From Calocera cornea HHB12733 (lineage: Eukaryota > Basidiomycota > Dacrymycetes > Dacrymycetales > Dacrymycetaceae): 18,038 nt of DNA. The notes under the pieces were generated by a model. That model did not search any database, was not told where the DNA came from, and saw nothing but the letters and a program-made list of their open reading frames with translations. Where the stretch lies: the NCBI GenBank assembly GCA_001632435.1, contig KV424193.1:1-18038 (forward strand), in the 5' to 3' direction. A program made the translations under genes and the position numbers. Below are positions 10,591 to 18,038 of the stretch, in pieces (the stretch's first letter is position 1; the number at the start of each line of letters is the position of its first letter).

Positions 10591-12240
10591 ATGTCCGTCC
10601 TCCTGGAAACATCCCTAGGCGACATCGTCATAGACCTCGAGGTGGACTTGTGCCCAAGGACATCGGAGAACTTCCTCAAGCTATGCAAGATATACTACTA
10701 CAACCTCAACGCATTCTTCAACGGTCAGCCATTCTCTCCCACCCCACCCGCGTGGATGCACCTCACTCACACCCCAGCCATGCCCAGTGTCAAAAGACTT
10801 CCTCGCACAGACCGGTGACCCATCCGCGACAGGCACAGGCGGCGAGTCCATCTGGTCCCTCCTCGCACCCTCGGCCAGCGACACACCGCGCTACTTCCCG
10901 CCCGAGATCCTCCCAAAGCTCAAGCACACCGCCCGCGGCACACTGTCCATGGCCGTCGCGCCCCTCCCGGACGGCAGGGGCGGGTGTGGCAGCCAGTTCT
11001 TCATCACTCTCGCCGACAATATCGAGTACCTGGACGGGAAGCACGCCGTGTTTGGGCATGTCGTGGAAGGGATTGAAACGCTCGATAAGCTCAATGAGGT
11101 GTATGTGGACCAGGAGGGCAGGCCGCTCAAGGATGTCAGAATCAGGCATGTCATCGTCCTAGGTGAGCACAACTGTGGTTGACGTTTGTATATCGGCTGA
11201 TGCAATGCAGATGACCCCTTCCCTGACCCGCCGGGGTTCGACGTGCCCCCCTCCTCTCCCACTCGCGTGCCGGACGACCCCTCCGTCGTCCCGCGCATCG
11301 CAGAAGACGAAGACCCGCTTATCGAGCTCCCCGAGGAAGAAGCCGAGAAGCAGCGGCGGGACGCAGCCGCCAAGGCGTCCGCGCTCACGCTAGAGATGGT
11401 AGGCGACCTGCCGTTCGCCAACGTCCGCCCGCCGGAGAACGTGCTCTTCGTGTGCAAGCTCAACAGCGTCACGCGGGACGAGGACCTGGAGCTCATCTTC
11501 TCCCGCTTCGGGCGGATAATGAGCTGCCAGGTGATCCGGGATAAGAAGACGGGCGAGAGCCTGCAGTACGCGTTTATCGAGTTTGATCGCAAGGAGGATG
11601 CCGAGCAGGCGTACTTCAAGATGCAGAATGTGCTCGTCGACGATAGGAGGATATGGGTTGATTTGTGAGTCTTGCCCTTGCCCTTGTGTTCGTTCGTGCA
11701 TTAATAGCTTGCAGCTCACAATCCGTCGCGCGGATGAACAACTCATGGTCGAACGACCCGCGCCGGCCACCGGGCGGGGCCAGGGGCGGCGGCGGCTTTG
11801 GCGGTGGGCGCGGGCGGGGCAGGGGCGGGCCGCCAGACTCCTTCGGCGGAAGGGAGGACCTGCAAGCGGCGCGGCGCTACCGGGACGAGGAGCACCAGCA
11901 CGCGAACGGCGGAGGAGGAGGCGGGTACGGGATGGTATTCGATGTTGGGGATGAGCGGGCCGGGAAGCGGGAGCGCCGGCATCGGGAGGAGGAGGGGGAG
12001 GAGGATGGGAGGGAGCGTCGGGGGGTGAGGGATGAGCGCGATAGCCTCAGGAAGAGGGAGAGGGATAGGGAGCGCTCGCCCCGCAGTGATCGGGAGCGAG
12101 ATCGGGAGCGGGAACGGGAGCGGGATAGGGGCCACCGGCGGGAGGGGGATAAGGACAGGGATCACGGCCGGAGGGAGCATGGGCGGGAGGGATACCGGGG
12201 CGAGCGGGGTCGGGACCGGGACCGGGAGTACCGCAGGTAG
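10591..12240 (+). CDS. CYP6: PPIL4/CYP6-type cyclophilin with RRM domain (nuclear, RNA-associated)
   Basis: Four exons (10591-10723, 10788-11162, 11211-11664, 11715-12240) give 495 residues, close to the length of human PPIL4. Residues 1-168 form a cyclophilin fold ([68 protein letters not shown]). An acidic linker follows. The RRM spans about 246-324, with RNP2 LFVCKL (248-253) and RNP1 LQYAFIEF (287-294), ending in IWVDFSQSV across the last junction. The C-terminal 170 residues start with an RGG/Gly-rich stretch and end in RE/RD/RS-rich repeats. Family members act in the spliceosome or in transcription-linked RNA processing. The residue matching the catalytic Arg of CypA is Asn44, and the Trp of the cyclosporin site is Tyr, so isomerase activity is probably weak, as in other PPIL4 proteins. 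The assignment is firm; activity is inferred. Confidence 0.96.
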
Positions 12241-12345
12241 CAGGATTGCACGAGTGTAGGCGTTTGCTAATGTACTACTTTACGCTAGTACTGCGGATCA
12301 GTGGGTGGTACGCTCGGGGAGCGGGGCACGGGGTTGCGGGAGGGC

Positions 12346-12479
12346 CGCAGGCGGCAGGAAAACCTGGTAGGGTCGTTGTAGGGCAGTTTTCCAGGGGTTG
12401 CAGGGTTGCAGGCGCGGATTGTAGGCGCCATCACGGCAGGCGATCAAGCAAGGATGCAAGCGCCCGTCTGCCGCCTGCG
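12346..12479. repeat. 12-bp inverted repeat spaced by about 110 bases
   Basis: CGCAGGCGGCAG (12346-12357) is the exact reverse complement of CTGCCGCCTGCG (12468-12479). In GC-rich DNA, 12 bp with a long loop may be chance. It could form the base of a stem in the 3' region of the upstream transcript. Confidence 0.5.
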
Positions 12480-12708
12480 TGGTTTCGCTGGTTATTCGCG
12501 CCTCACGAGGGCAGATCTATGGAGGCACTCCGCGGACAGCTGGACCCTATACCTCACAATTGCATCCGTGCTGGCTCGTCGCGGACAGCCTGCATCGCCT
12601 CCACATCGGCGTTTAGCTTTCTGAGCAATCGGTACTGGACCCTTTTCAAGGCGATTTTTGCGGAGTTCAAAATATATTTGCTCCCACGCGCTTCGCATCG
12701 CCAGCACT

Positions 12709-12716
12709 CATATATT
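12709..12716 (+). promoter_or_regulatory. TATA-like element for the gene at 12773
   Basis: CATATATT lies about 60 bases before the start codon. A second AT palindrome, AAATATATTT, lies at 12670-12679. Either could be the core promoter; the nearer one has the more usual spacing. Confidence 0.45.
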
Positions 12717-12772
12717 GGCGGAACTGTACGATCGCCGGCAAACACCTCTTTCAATCTGACGACGACTTCAGC

Positions 12773-13643
12773 ATGCCGCCCAAGAAACTCCCTCGTCTTC
12801 GGATGCCGAGGTTCGCATGGCGTGGTGAGGAGGGCCCCCTTGCGGATCCCTATTTCACTACCTGGGCTACTCCTGTACTCGATCCTACGGTGCGTCTTCC
12901 AGTACATACTGGACCGGTTGCTGACATTGTGACAGGCAACACCTTTTGTTCCGCGCCCGATTCCCCTTGTCGATGAGGTGAACTTCCACGAAGAGGATCC
13001 CGAACGCCGCGCCAGCAACCTCCTCAAGTGGTTCCAGCACCCTGATGGTCAACCGTATTCCCTGCCGTTTCTTCGTGAGGTTCTCGACAACGACACAGCG
13101 CTCATGGACTGGATGCACGCCCCCATTATGGCTGCGATTGGAGATAGGGTGAGTCTGTAGAGCCGAGTGACACTTGTATGTATGCTGACGAGTTCTCAGG
13201 GGAAGACAGAGAACAACATTTCTCTTCGGCCGGACGACAGCGGCAAGGAGATGCGCATGGACAAGATGATGGAAGTCCTTATGGCGCAGTCCACCGGCTC
13301 GTATGGTTCTGACCTGGTTGGACCGAAGTGGGAGTTCGTGGGCGACCTCCTGCGCGTAATCGGCCGCTCGCCTCTGTGGCCCCACCCCCAGTGGCAGAAA
13401 CTGGCTGAGCGCGTGCACGACACCGCGGAACAGTTCAAGACTGGCAAGCAAGCTCGAGACATGGATCCGTATCGCCAATTCGACTACCAGCAGCAGGTGT
13501 TCCTTGAGCAGGAAGCGCGAGTCACTCATGCCGAGGCCCCGGCCGAATCCTCGGCGGCTGGTAGGAGCCGCAGCTTTAAGGTCTTCAAGCGCGGAGGGAA
13601 CAGGGGCGGTGGGTCTAAGAGCAACCGCTCTAAGACGAAGTAG
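12773..13643 (+). CDS. Conserved-looking protein of unknown function (257 residues)
   Basis: Three exons (12773-12889, 12936-13148, 13200-13643) join in phase 0. The introns are 46 and 51 bases: GTGCGT donor with ACAG acceptor, and GTGAGT donor with a CTGAC branch point and TCAG acceptor. The N-terminus is basic (MPPKKLPRLRMPRFAWRG). A globular-looking central part follows, rich in Trp and Pro, with segments such as SNLLKWFQHPDG, DWMHAPIMAAIGDRGKT and GPKWEFVGDLLRVIGRSPLW. The C-terminus is Gly/Arg/Lys-rich and probably disordered (KVFKRGGNRGGGSKSNRSKTK). No membrane segment is visible. The basic ends could mean a mitochondrial, nucleolar or RNA-binding protein, but I recognise no family and propose no function. 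The gene model is well supported by splice signals and continuous frame. It is followed by a repeat block. Confidence 0.85.
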
Positions 13644-13710
13644 ATACACCTGACATGTACTCCGTCCGCAGCAAATAATCAATTTCTGTCCCTTACCTGT
13701 CTTTTCCCGT

Positions 13711-14115
13711 ATCACCCATGAGTACTGGGTTTTTCTTCCTCACCATCTGCATGAACCAGATACGGATTCCAGAGAGTACAAAGCCAGCAGATGGTGCTCA
13801 AGGTGCTCAAGCTCATCGGCTGTAAGTTGTCACCCAGCATCACCCATGAGTACTGGCTCTTTCCCCCTTGCCGTCTGTATAAGCCAGGTATCGATTGAAG
13901 ACTTCGATTAGAGTACTGTGCCAGCAGCTGGTGCTCAAGCTTAAGCTCATGCACCGTATGCAAGTTCACATCCAGCCTCTCTCATGAGTACTGGAGCTTT
14001 CTCTGTCGCCGTCTGTATGGGCCAGGTACCGATTGCAGACTCCAACAAGAGTACAGCGCCAGCAGCTGGTGCAGATGCTTAAGCTCATGCAACGCATGTA
14101 AGGTTTGGCCTCACA
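13711..14115. repeat. Three imperfect tandem copies of a 128-138-bp unit
   Basis: Units start at 13711, 13839 and 13977. Shared landmarks in the same order are CATGAGTACTGG (13717, 13845, 13983), a C(A/G)(C/T)C(A/G)TCTG(C/T)AT block, (C/G)CCAG(A/G)TA, GATT(C/G/A), GAGTAC, CCAGCAG(A/C)TGGTGC and AAGCTCAT(C/G). Copies 2 and 3 are closer to each other than to copy 1; copy 1 lacks about 10 bases. Each unit contains palindromic AGTACT and, in copies 2 and 3, CCAGCAGCTGG. Confidence 0.85.
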
Positions 14116-14249
14116 TACAAGGTTCAGTGCCGTAGTTTAGATTGTCACTTCTGTGGTTCCAGTAGGTAACCAACAGGAAATGCATCGACATAATGTAGAT
14201 TGGTACCGAGGTTGTTCAGCTTCTTGAGTTGAGGAATTATAGTTGAGCA

Positions 14250-14297
14250 GTAAGGACGCACTGGTAACCACTATGTGGGACACAGTTCGATCCTTAC
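14250..14297. repeat. Hairpin 1: 48-base foldback with a T-arm-like motif
   Basis: GTAAGGA (14250-14256) pairs with TCCTTAC (14291-14297). Inside, CG-ACTG pairs with CAGT-CG and CCAC pairs with GTGG around a TAT loop, giving about 17 base pairs in 48 bases. The 3' arm contains GTTCGATCC, which resembles a tRNA T-loop/B box, but the element is far too short for a tRNA. Confidence 0.6.
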
Positions 14298-14317
14298 AGT
14301 TGGCAATCTATGATTTC

Positions 14318-14370
14318 GAGCACCTTTGATTTGGGAGGGATAGGTGATCTCTGGCAAATCAAAAGTGCTC
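14318..14370. repeat. Hairpin 2: 16-bp arms with one mismatch
   Basis: GAGCACCTTTGATTTG (14318-14333) and CAAATCAAAAGTGCTC (14355-14370) are reverse complements except for one base, with a 21-base loop. Confidence 0.8.
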
Positions 14371-14399
14371 ATGTGAAGATCTGGGCCTTCTGCAAGCGA

Positions 14400-14435
14400 C
14401 AACATCACATTTGTCTGCTTACAAATGTGATGTTG
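14400..14435. repeat. Hairpin 3: perfect 15-bp inverted repeat, 6-base loop
   Basis: CAACATCACATTTGT (14400-14414) and ACAAATGTGATGTTG (14421-14435) are exact reverse complements around CTGCTT. A 15-bp perfect stem with a short loop is very unlikely by chance. No T-tract follows to suggest a terminator, and the locus is eukaryotic. Confidence 0.9.
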
Positions 14436-14474
14436 ACATTTGGCTGGTTTGGACTTCTACACTTTTGTCAGCTT

Positions 14475-14779
14475 CATTGTTCGGCTTTACAAGTATCAAC
14501 AATGCTTTTTTCCCTAGGAGGACCCATTGCTGCACGCCCTTCTTGCTTCCACAAGCGAGGACTTTTTCAATACTGTACTTATCTGTCTAATTAGGGATCT
14601 ATTATTTAAGCTTTTGTAGTAGACGGGACAACCCAGTCTGAAGCTAATGTGCTCCTCTGACTCACGTGGATTCAACTTCCACTCTGAGCCGTTGGGCAAC
14701 GTGGCTCCAGGAGGAGTTCCAGTGCACTTTGAACTGCGTTGACAGGGAGGTTTACTGGCTTTATCTCCTCAGCTAAAGC
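14475..14779. repeat. Further small dyads continuing the hairpin series
   Basis: Weaker foldbacks follow: CATTGTT/AACAATG (14475-14481 with 14498-14504), CTTGCTT/AAGCGAG with one mismatch (14542-14559), GAGCCGTTG/CAAC-GT-GGCTC (14686-14707), and GCTTTA/TAAAGC (14758-14779). Each alone could be chance; together they extend the foldback-rich block. Confidence 0.4.
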
Positions 14780-15008
14780 AGATCTCCACCCGGCTATGTT
14801 AACACCGCGGGGGAGATTGATAGATGCTGGAGTCGCTTGGAAGACAGTTTAGAATCCGTCGGGGTATCCAACATAGTGCAGTCAACAGGGAATTCTATTA
14901 TCATCAAGCCGTATCATTGTTCCCCTATTAACTGCGTTTTCTGGGGTTTTCTATCTACGTAAACTATTGCTATCACAGGCTACATTGTCAATCCATTTCA
15001 ATCTCAGT

Positions 15009-17879
15009 TCAGGACCTAGGAGTGAGCCACTTGGGGTCGATGGGTCTAGGGGGGGGGCAGATCCGCACAGATCCTCCAGGTCCTTTCGTGTCCACCTCAA
15101 TCTTCAGCACGCGGAAGTCGGTGTCATACATTCTGGGGTACAGCTCGTACACCCCAAACTGACCGTTCTCGAAGCTCAAGCGCACTCTGCCTTTACACCC
15201 CCGGATACGACAGCGGAACAGTAACCCCGAGCTGTTTCGCTTGCCGTCCATCTGCATGTAGTGAGAGCAGAGGGGGCAGTTCAGGTCTTCAGGGTTGCCC
15301 GTGAAGTTGCGAGCGGGAGTGGCATAGGTGAACCGCCATATCTTCGACATAGCCTCGAAGAGAAACATGTCCAAACCGAGTTCTGTGCTGGCCAGTTCCT
15401 TGACATATCCCAGAAGCATCGCTTCCTCGCACGTTTTGCGGTCTTGAAGATAGCCGCGAAGGAATGGAGGCAGGAACTGTTCCGAAACCCTTTGAGCGTT
15501 GAACTGCTTGGCGGTGAAGGCCACGACCGAATGGAATGCAACGCTAAGTTGAGGTTGTCAGTTGCACCATTGGATACTGGAAGGCTAGAGTACGTACGTG
15601 GTCTCTTGTACAGAATCCAGCGCCTGTAAAACCGTACCACTGCATGTCAGCAGGAGGCAGACGCTGCGCACTGAAACCTCTCGGGGCTTAATGTCACCGA
15701 ACACACTTTTCGTGATCTTCCAGTAGTCAGATAGGCAGTGCCGGTAGTATTGACTGAATACGCATACCTCGAGCGGGGTTCCATAGCTATGGTGCTTTCT
15801 TCCTCGATTGAAAAGCATCTCCCCGTCGTTCCAGTTGCTATGGACATCAACAGTCATCACGATATTGAACTGTTTTTTGTATCTAAAACACCTTATTAGC
15901 CTCCAAACCGGATACCAGAAGCTAAGAAAGCTCACTTCTTCTTCATGTTGCGAGCAAGTTCTTTCGTGGCCCTCTGAAGACCATCAATGGGCGAAATCGA
16001 CGAGTATATGTCTTCCCCTTTCTTCATCCAGCGAACTCCAGTTTCAGATACCTCTACATCGATCCACTCCACAAGAGGATACTGGTGTGGCTTTCAGTAT
16101 CGATTGATTAAAGAGATGAGAATGACTTACAAGCTGAGAGGAGATGTAGTATTCTCCCAAATGCGCTTTGACAATGTGGGCTGACAGCTCGGACATACTG
16201 TGCCGGTCGGGTTCTCTCCAGTGTACCATGACAGCAAGTACTGGATCCGCGTAGACGGGAGACTGCGCCCAATCTACCAGCTTGCCAGAGTAACGGTACT
16301 AGGTGATGATGTCAGTATCAGGATAGGCGCAGCCATCCAGTCCACTTACTGGAGGAACTCTAACGGCCTCATCCGCTCTGAAACATTGCACACAACGCGT
16401 CCCGCCCTGCTTGGCCAGCTCGGCCATGGTTATCTTTGCACAGCCCTCATTGCCGATGCTTGAAATGCAGAAGGCCCTTTCACATGCAGTGCATGCGGTC
16501 AGGGAACTAGCACCGCGGCTCGAGCGACAGACAGAACAATGCTATCACAGATGTTAGCAGATATTTGTGTACAATAAGTAAACATACTCACGAACAGACG
16601 TCTATGGGAAGCAACTGGAAGCCCAAATGTTTTCTGTTCTATTGTCAGTAGCGGCATGCAACCAGTATACAGCGTTACTTGCCATTGCCTCCTTGAAATC
16701 CGTGATACCGCTGGCGAGGTTACCATCTTCAAACAGCTCATCCTCGTCCCACTCCAATACTTCATTGGCCACGAGCGGCCACTCAGCGTCATTGTGATCC
16801 ATCTCGTGCTGGCGCCAGTACTTGTAGAGGCGGGCTGGGGCGGTTTCTCTGTAGAGGTGTGAGGTATGGCAATGAGCGTGATCTCATGTGCTTACTCCAG
16901 TTCCTCATGGGGCACTCTCCAGAACATGTGTAAGCCGGTTGCAGCATTAGGATCGTCGACTTCCCACGGTCGGATCCACGGATCAGCCTCGTTTCTTGCA
17001 AGATACGCGTCGCCAGGATCTGATGTGTCCCCAAGCCAGCGCACTATATACTCCACCTTCTGTTATTGTGTGTGTCAGTGACCAGTGCAGTATAAACAAG
17101 ACGAGGTCAGCATACCCATTCATTCTTGGGCAGATCCGGATCCCCAATAAGGACATGGTTGAGAATCGACACGATTTTGTACTGTTCTTCTCGCTGGTGC
17201 ACTTGATAGTGCTTTTCGTAGTCGGTCCGCGCAGCGTTGTACACGTCAGAATCCATCCAGGCAGTAAATATCTTCTTCAGCTTCTGCTTGTCCCAACCCG
17301 GATAGATGAGACTGCGAAGATACTCTGTTCAGTGCCAGTCAGCTACTGGGGGACACGTGAAAGACTTACACCTCGTCCATACCAAAGGTCCAGATCTCAT
17401 TGCCTTGGCCGATCACCTCGTACAAGACATTTCGATATGTCCACTTCTGCTGATTGTTCAGTATACTGGCTATGGAAACAGCAAAGATCAGAACTTACCG
17501 TCCTATCGACCCCACTCGGGGGTACAATATCCACCAAGGCCACTGTGTCCTCCTTGCCCTGACGTTCTGTCAGAAAAAGCTGCCAGTGGTTCCTCTCCCA
17601 TCTCCAGACACGGCCAGGAATATCTGCTGGGGGATCGTCCTCATCCGTGTGACGATAACCAGTATCTGTTTGATCATCCAGAACGCGCTGAATGTCCGCA
17701 TCAGAGGCATAGACTGGCTGCGCTCCGTAGATCCGGTTCCCGAGCTGATCGAAACCTGGCCTAGGCGGTACTACTCTGCGTCGCTTCCTTGGACCCCCTT
17801 CGCCTTGAGTACGCCCTCCCCGCCCTCTGCCAGCTCCAGTGCTCTTCTGCCCTCGACGACCTGAACCGCGGGGTGCCAT
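15009..17879 (-). CDS. Chromo-like / PHD-like zinc-finger protein with putative CHAT-caspase-like domain
   Basis: Eleven minus-strand exons are read: 17499-17879, 17372-17449, 17116-17322, 16896-17059, 16679-16848, 16592-16638, 16350-16541, 16131-16298, 15936-16081, 15598-15882 and 15009-15543. The introns are 40-56 bases, and the product is 790 residues. Exon 9 could instead start at 16090, adding three residues. Domains in order: Gly/Arg-rich AT-hook-like and NLS-like start (GRGRGGR, PRKRRR, about 10-36); chromodomain-like segment about 200-262 (YKIVSIL, then KVEYIVRWLG, PWIRPWE); eight-Cys PHD-like finger 351-402; then VMTVDVHSNW with His532 and SVCLLLTCSG with Cys598, followed by VVAFTAKQF. 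These resemble the two core strands and His/Cys dyad of clan CD (caspase/CHAT) proteins. The C-terminus has CPLC (702, 705) with Cys724 and Cys729, like a zinc ribbon. A nuclear, chromatin-linked role is inferred. The gene model is good, the chromo and PHD-like calls moderate, and the CHAT-like call tentative. Confidence 0.8.
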
Positions 17880-18038
17880 TTTTCGAAACAAAGGGGATTT
17901 AAAGTTTAAGCGCCCAGAGATAATGGCGGGGGGAGCAGAAGGACAAAGAAGCCTTGTTCGGCGTCAGGTGAGACAATATATGCGAGGCGCTGTGGACCCT
18001 GAGCGGAGGCAGAATACGCCCCGTAAACATGAGGCGCG
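17880..18038 (-). promoter_or_regulatory. Promoter region of the chromo/PHD-like gene
   Basis: Reading toward the gene, CATATATT (17982-17975) lies about 96 bases before the start codon and CTTTAAATCCCC close to it. An alternative upstream in-frame ATG at 17891 would add four residues (MFRK). I chose 17879 because GAAAAATGG is the better initiation context. Confidence 0.45.

Larger units (their letters stand above)
12241..12772. other. Intergenic region between two plus-strand genes
   Basis: This stretch is 532 bases long. The left part is GC-rich with short direct repeats (GTTGCAGG twice at about 12397-12412) and a 12-bp inverted repeat listed separately. The right part turns AT-richer and holds TATA-like sequences for the gene at 12773. 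An open frame from 12246 runs through the whole stretch, but it has no coding character and would read across the promoter of the next gene, so I do not call it a gene. Confidence 0.55.
13644..15008. other. Repeat-rich, non-coding interval
   Basis: About 1.4 kb lies between the convergent ends of the genes at 12773 and 15009. It holds a three-unit tandem repeat (13711-14115), then a run of inverted repeats between 14250 and about 14780. The composition is AT-richer than the flanking genes. No open frame with coding character is present, and neither a complete tRNA nor a transposase is visible. It could be a decayed element, a minisatellite or a structured RNA locus. Confidence 0.6.

Noticed and set aside
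10790..11770. Long minus-strand frames opposite the cyclophilin-RRM gene
   Set aside because: They are antisense shadows. The plus-strand exons carry clear cyclophilin and RRM motifs across all junctions.
11743..12180. A 145-codon minus-strand Pro/Leu/Ile-rich frame
   Set aside because: It is the antisense of the RE/RD repeat tail of the cyclophilin gene and its low complexity is fully explained by that.
12246..12932. A 228-codon plus-strand frame between the cyclophilin gene and the next gene
   Set aside because: It crosses the promoter and first exon of the gene at 12773 in another frame, and shows no coding character.
15961..16081. An apparent frameshift in exon 9 of the chromo/PHD-like gene near the C-run at 16015-16018
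   Set aside because: On recount the bases read M-K-K-G-E-D-I-Y in frame (ATG AAG AAA GGG GAA GAC). The shift was my transcription slip.

Overview
The window looks like nuclear DNA of a basidiomycete fungus, probably an Agaricomycete. The genes are compact and GC-rich, and they are split by many introns of about 40-64 bases with GT(A/G)NGN donors, CTNA-type branch points and (C/T)AG acceptors. TTAGGG-like telomeric motifs and the families present fit this. Every gene model below was spliced by hand: exons were joined by reading frame and splice consensus. Exon edges are inferences, except where a conserved family motif runs across the junction.

Layout, left to right. Bases 1-1256 carry no recognisable gene; they hold a G-rich strand, a perfect 11-bp palindrome and degenerate TTAGGG-type repeats. 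A stomatin-family membrane protein lies at 1257-2482 on the minus strand. A gene-poor stretch follows (2483-6250). Two small plus-strand genes come next: a Q-rich single-pass membrane protein (6251-6980) and a small charged protein (7589-8186). Delta-1-pyrroline-5-carboxylate dehydrogenase (8342-10351, minus; proline catabolism) is divergent from a PPIL4/CYP6-type cyclophilin-RRM splicing protein (10591-12240, plus), with 239 bases between their starts. An unrecognised 257-residue protein follows (12773-13643, plus).

Bases 13644-15008 are repetitive: three imperfect tandem copies of a 128-138-bp unit, then a run of hairpin-forming inverted repeats. The last gene (15009-17879, minus, 11 exons) encodes a predicted 790-residue protein. 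It has a basic N-terminus, a chromodomain-like segment, a cysteine-rich PHD-like finger, a region resembling the His/Cys caspase-CHAT (clan CD) fold, and a C-terminal CxxC zinc-ribbon-like motif.

The metabolic and RNA-processing genes look like ordinary housekeeping genes, and I see no operon-like functional grouping. The least explained part is the right-hand third. It combines a multidomain chromatin-reader-like protein, whose possible CHAT-like core is not an annotation I can match with certainty, with a neighbouring repeat and hairpin block. Any link between the two is inference.
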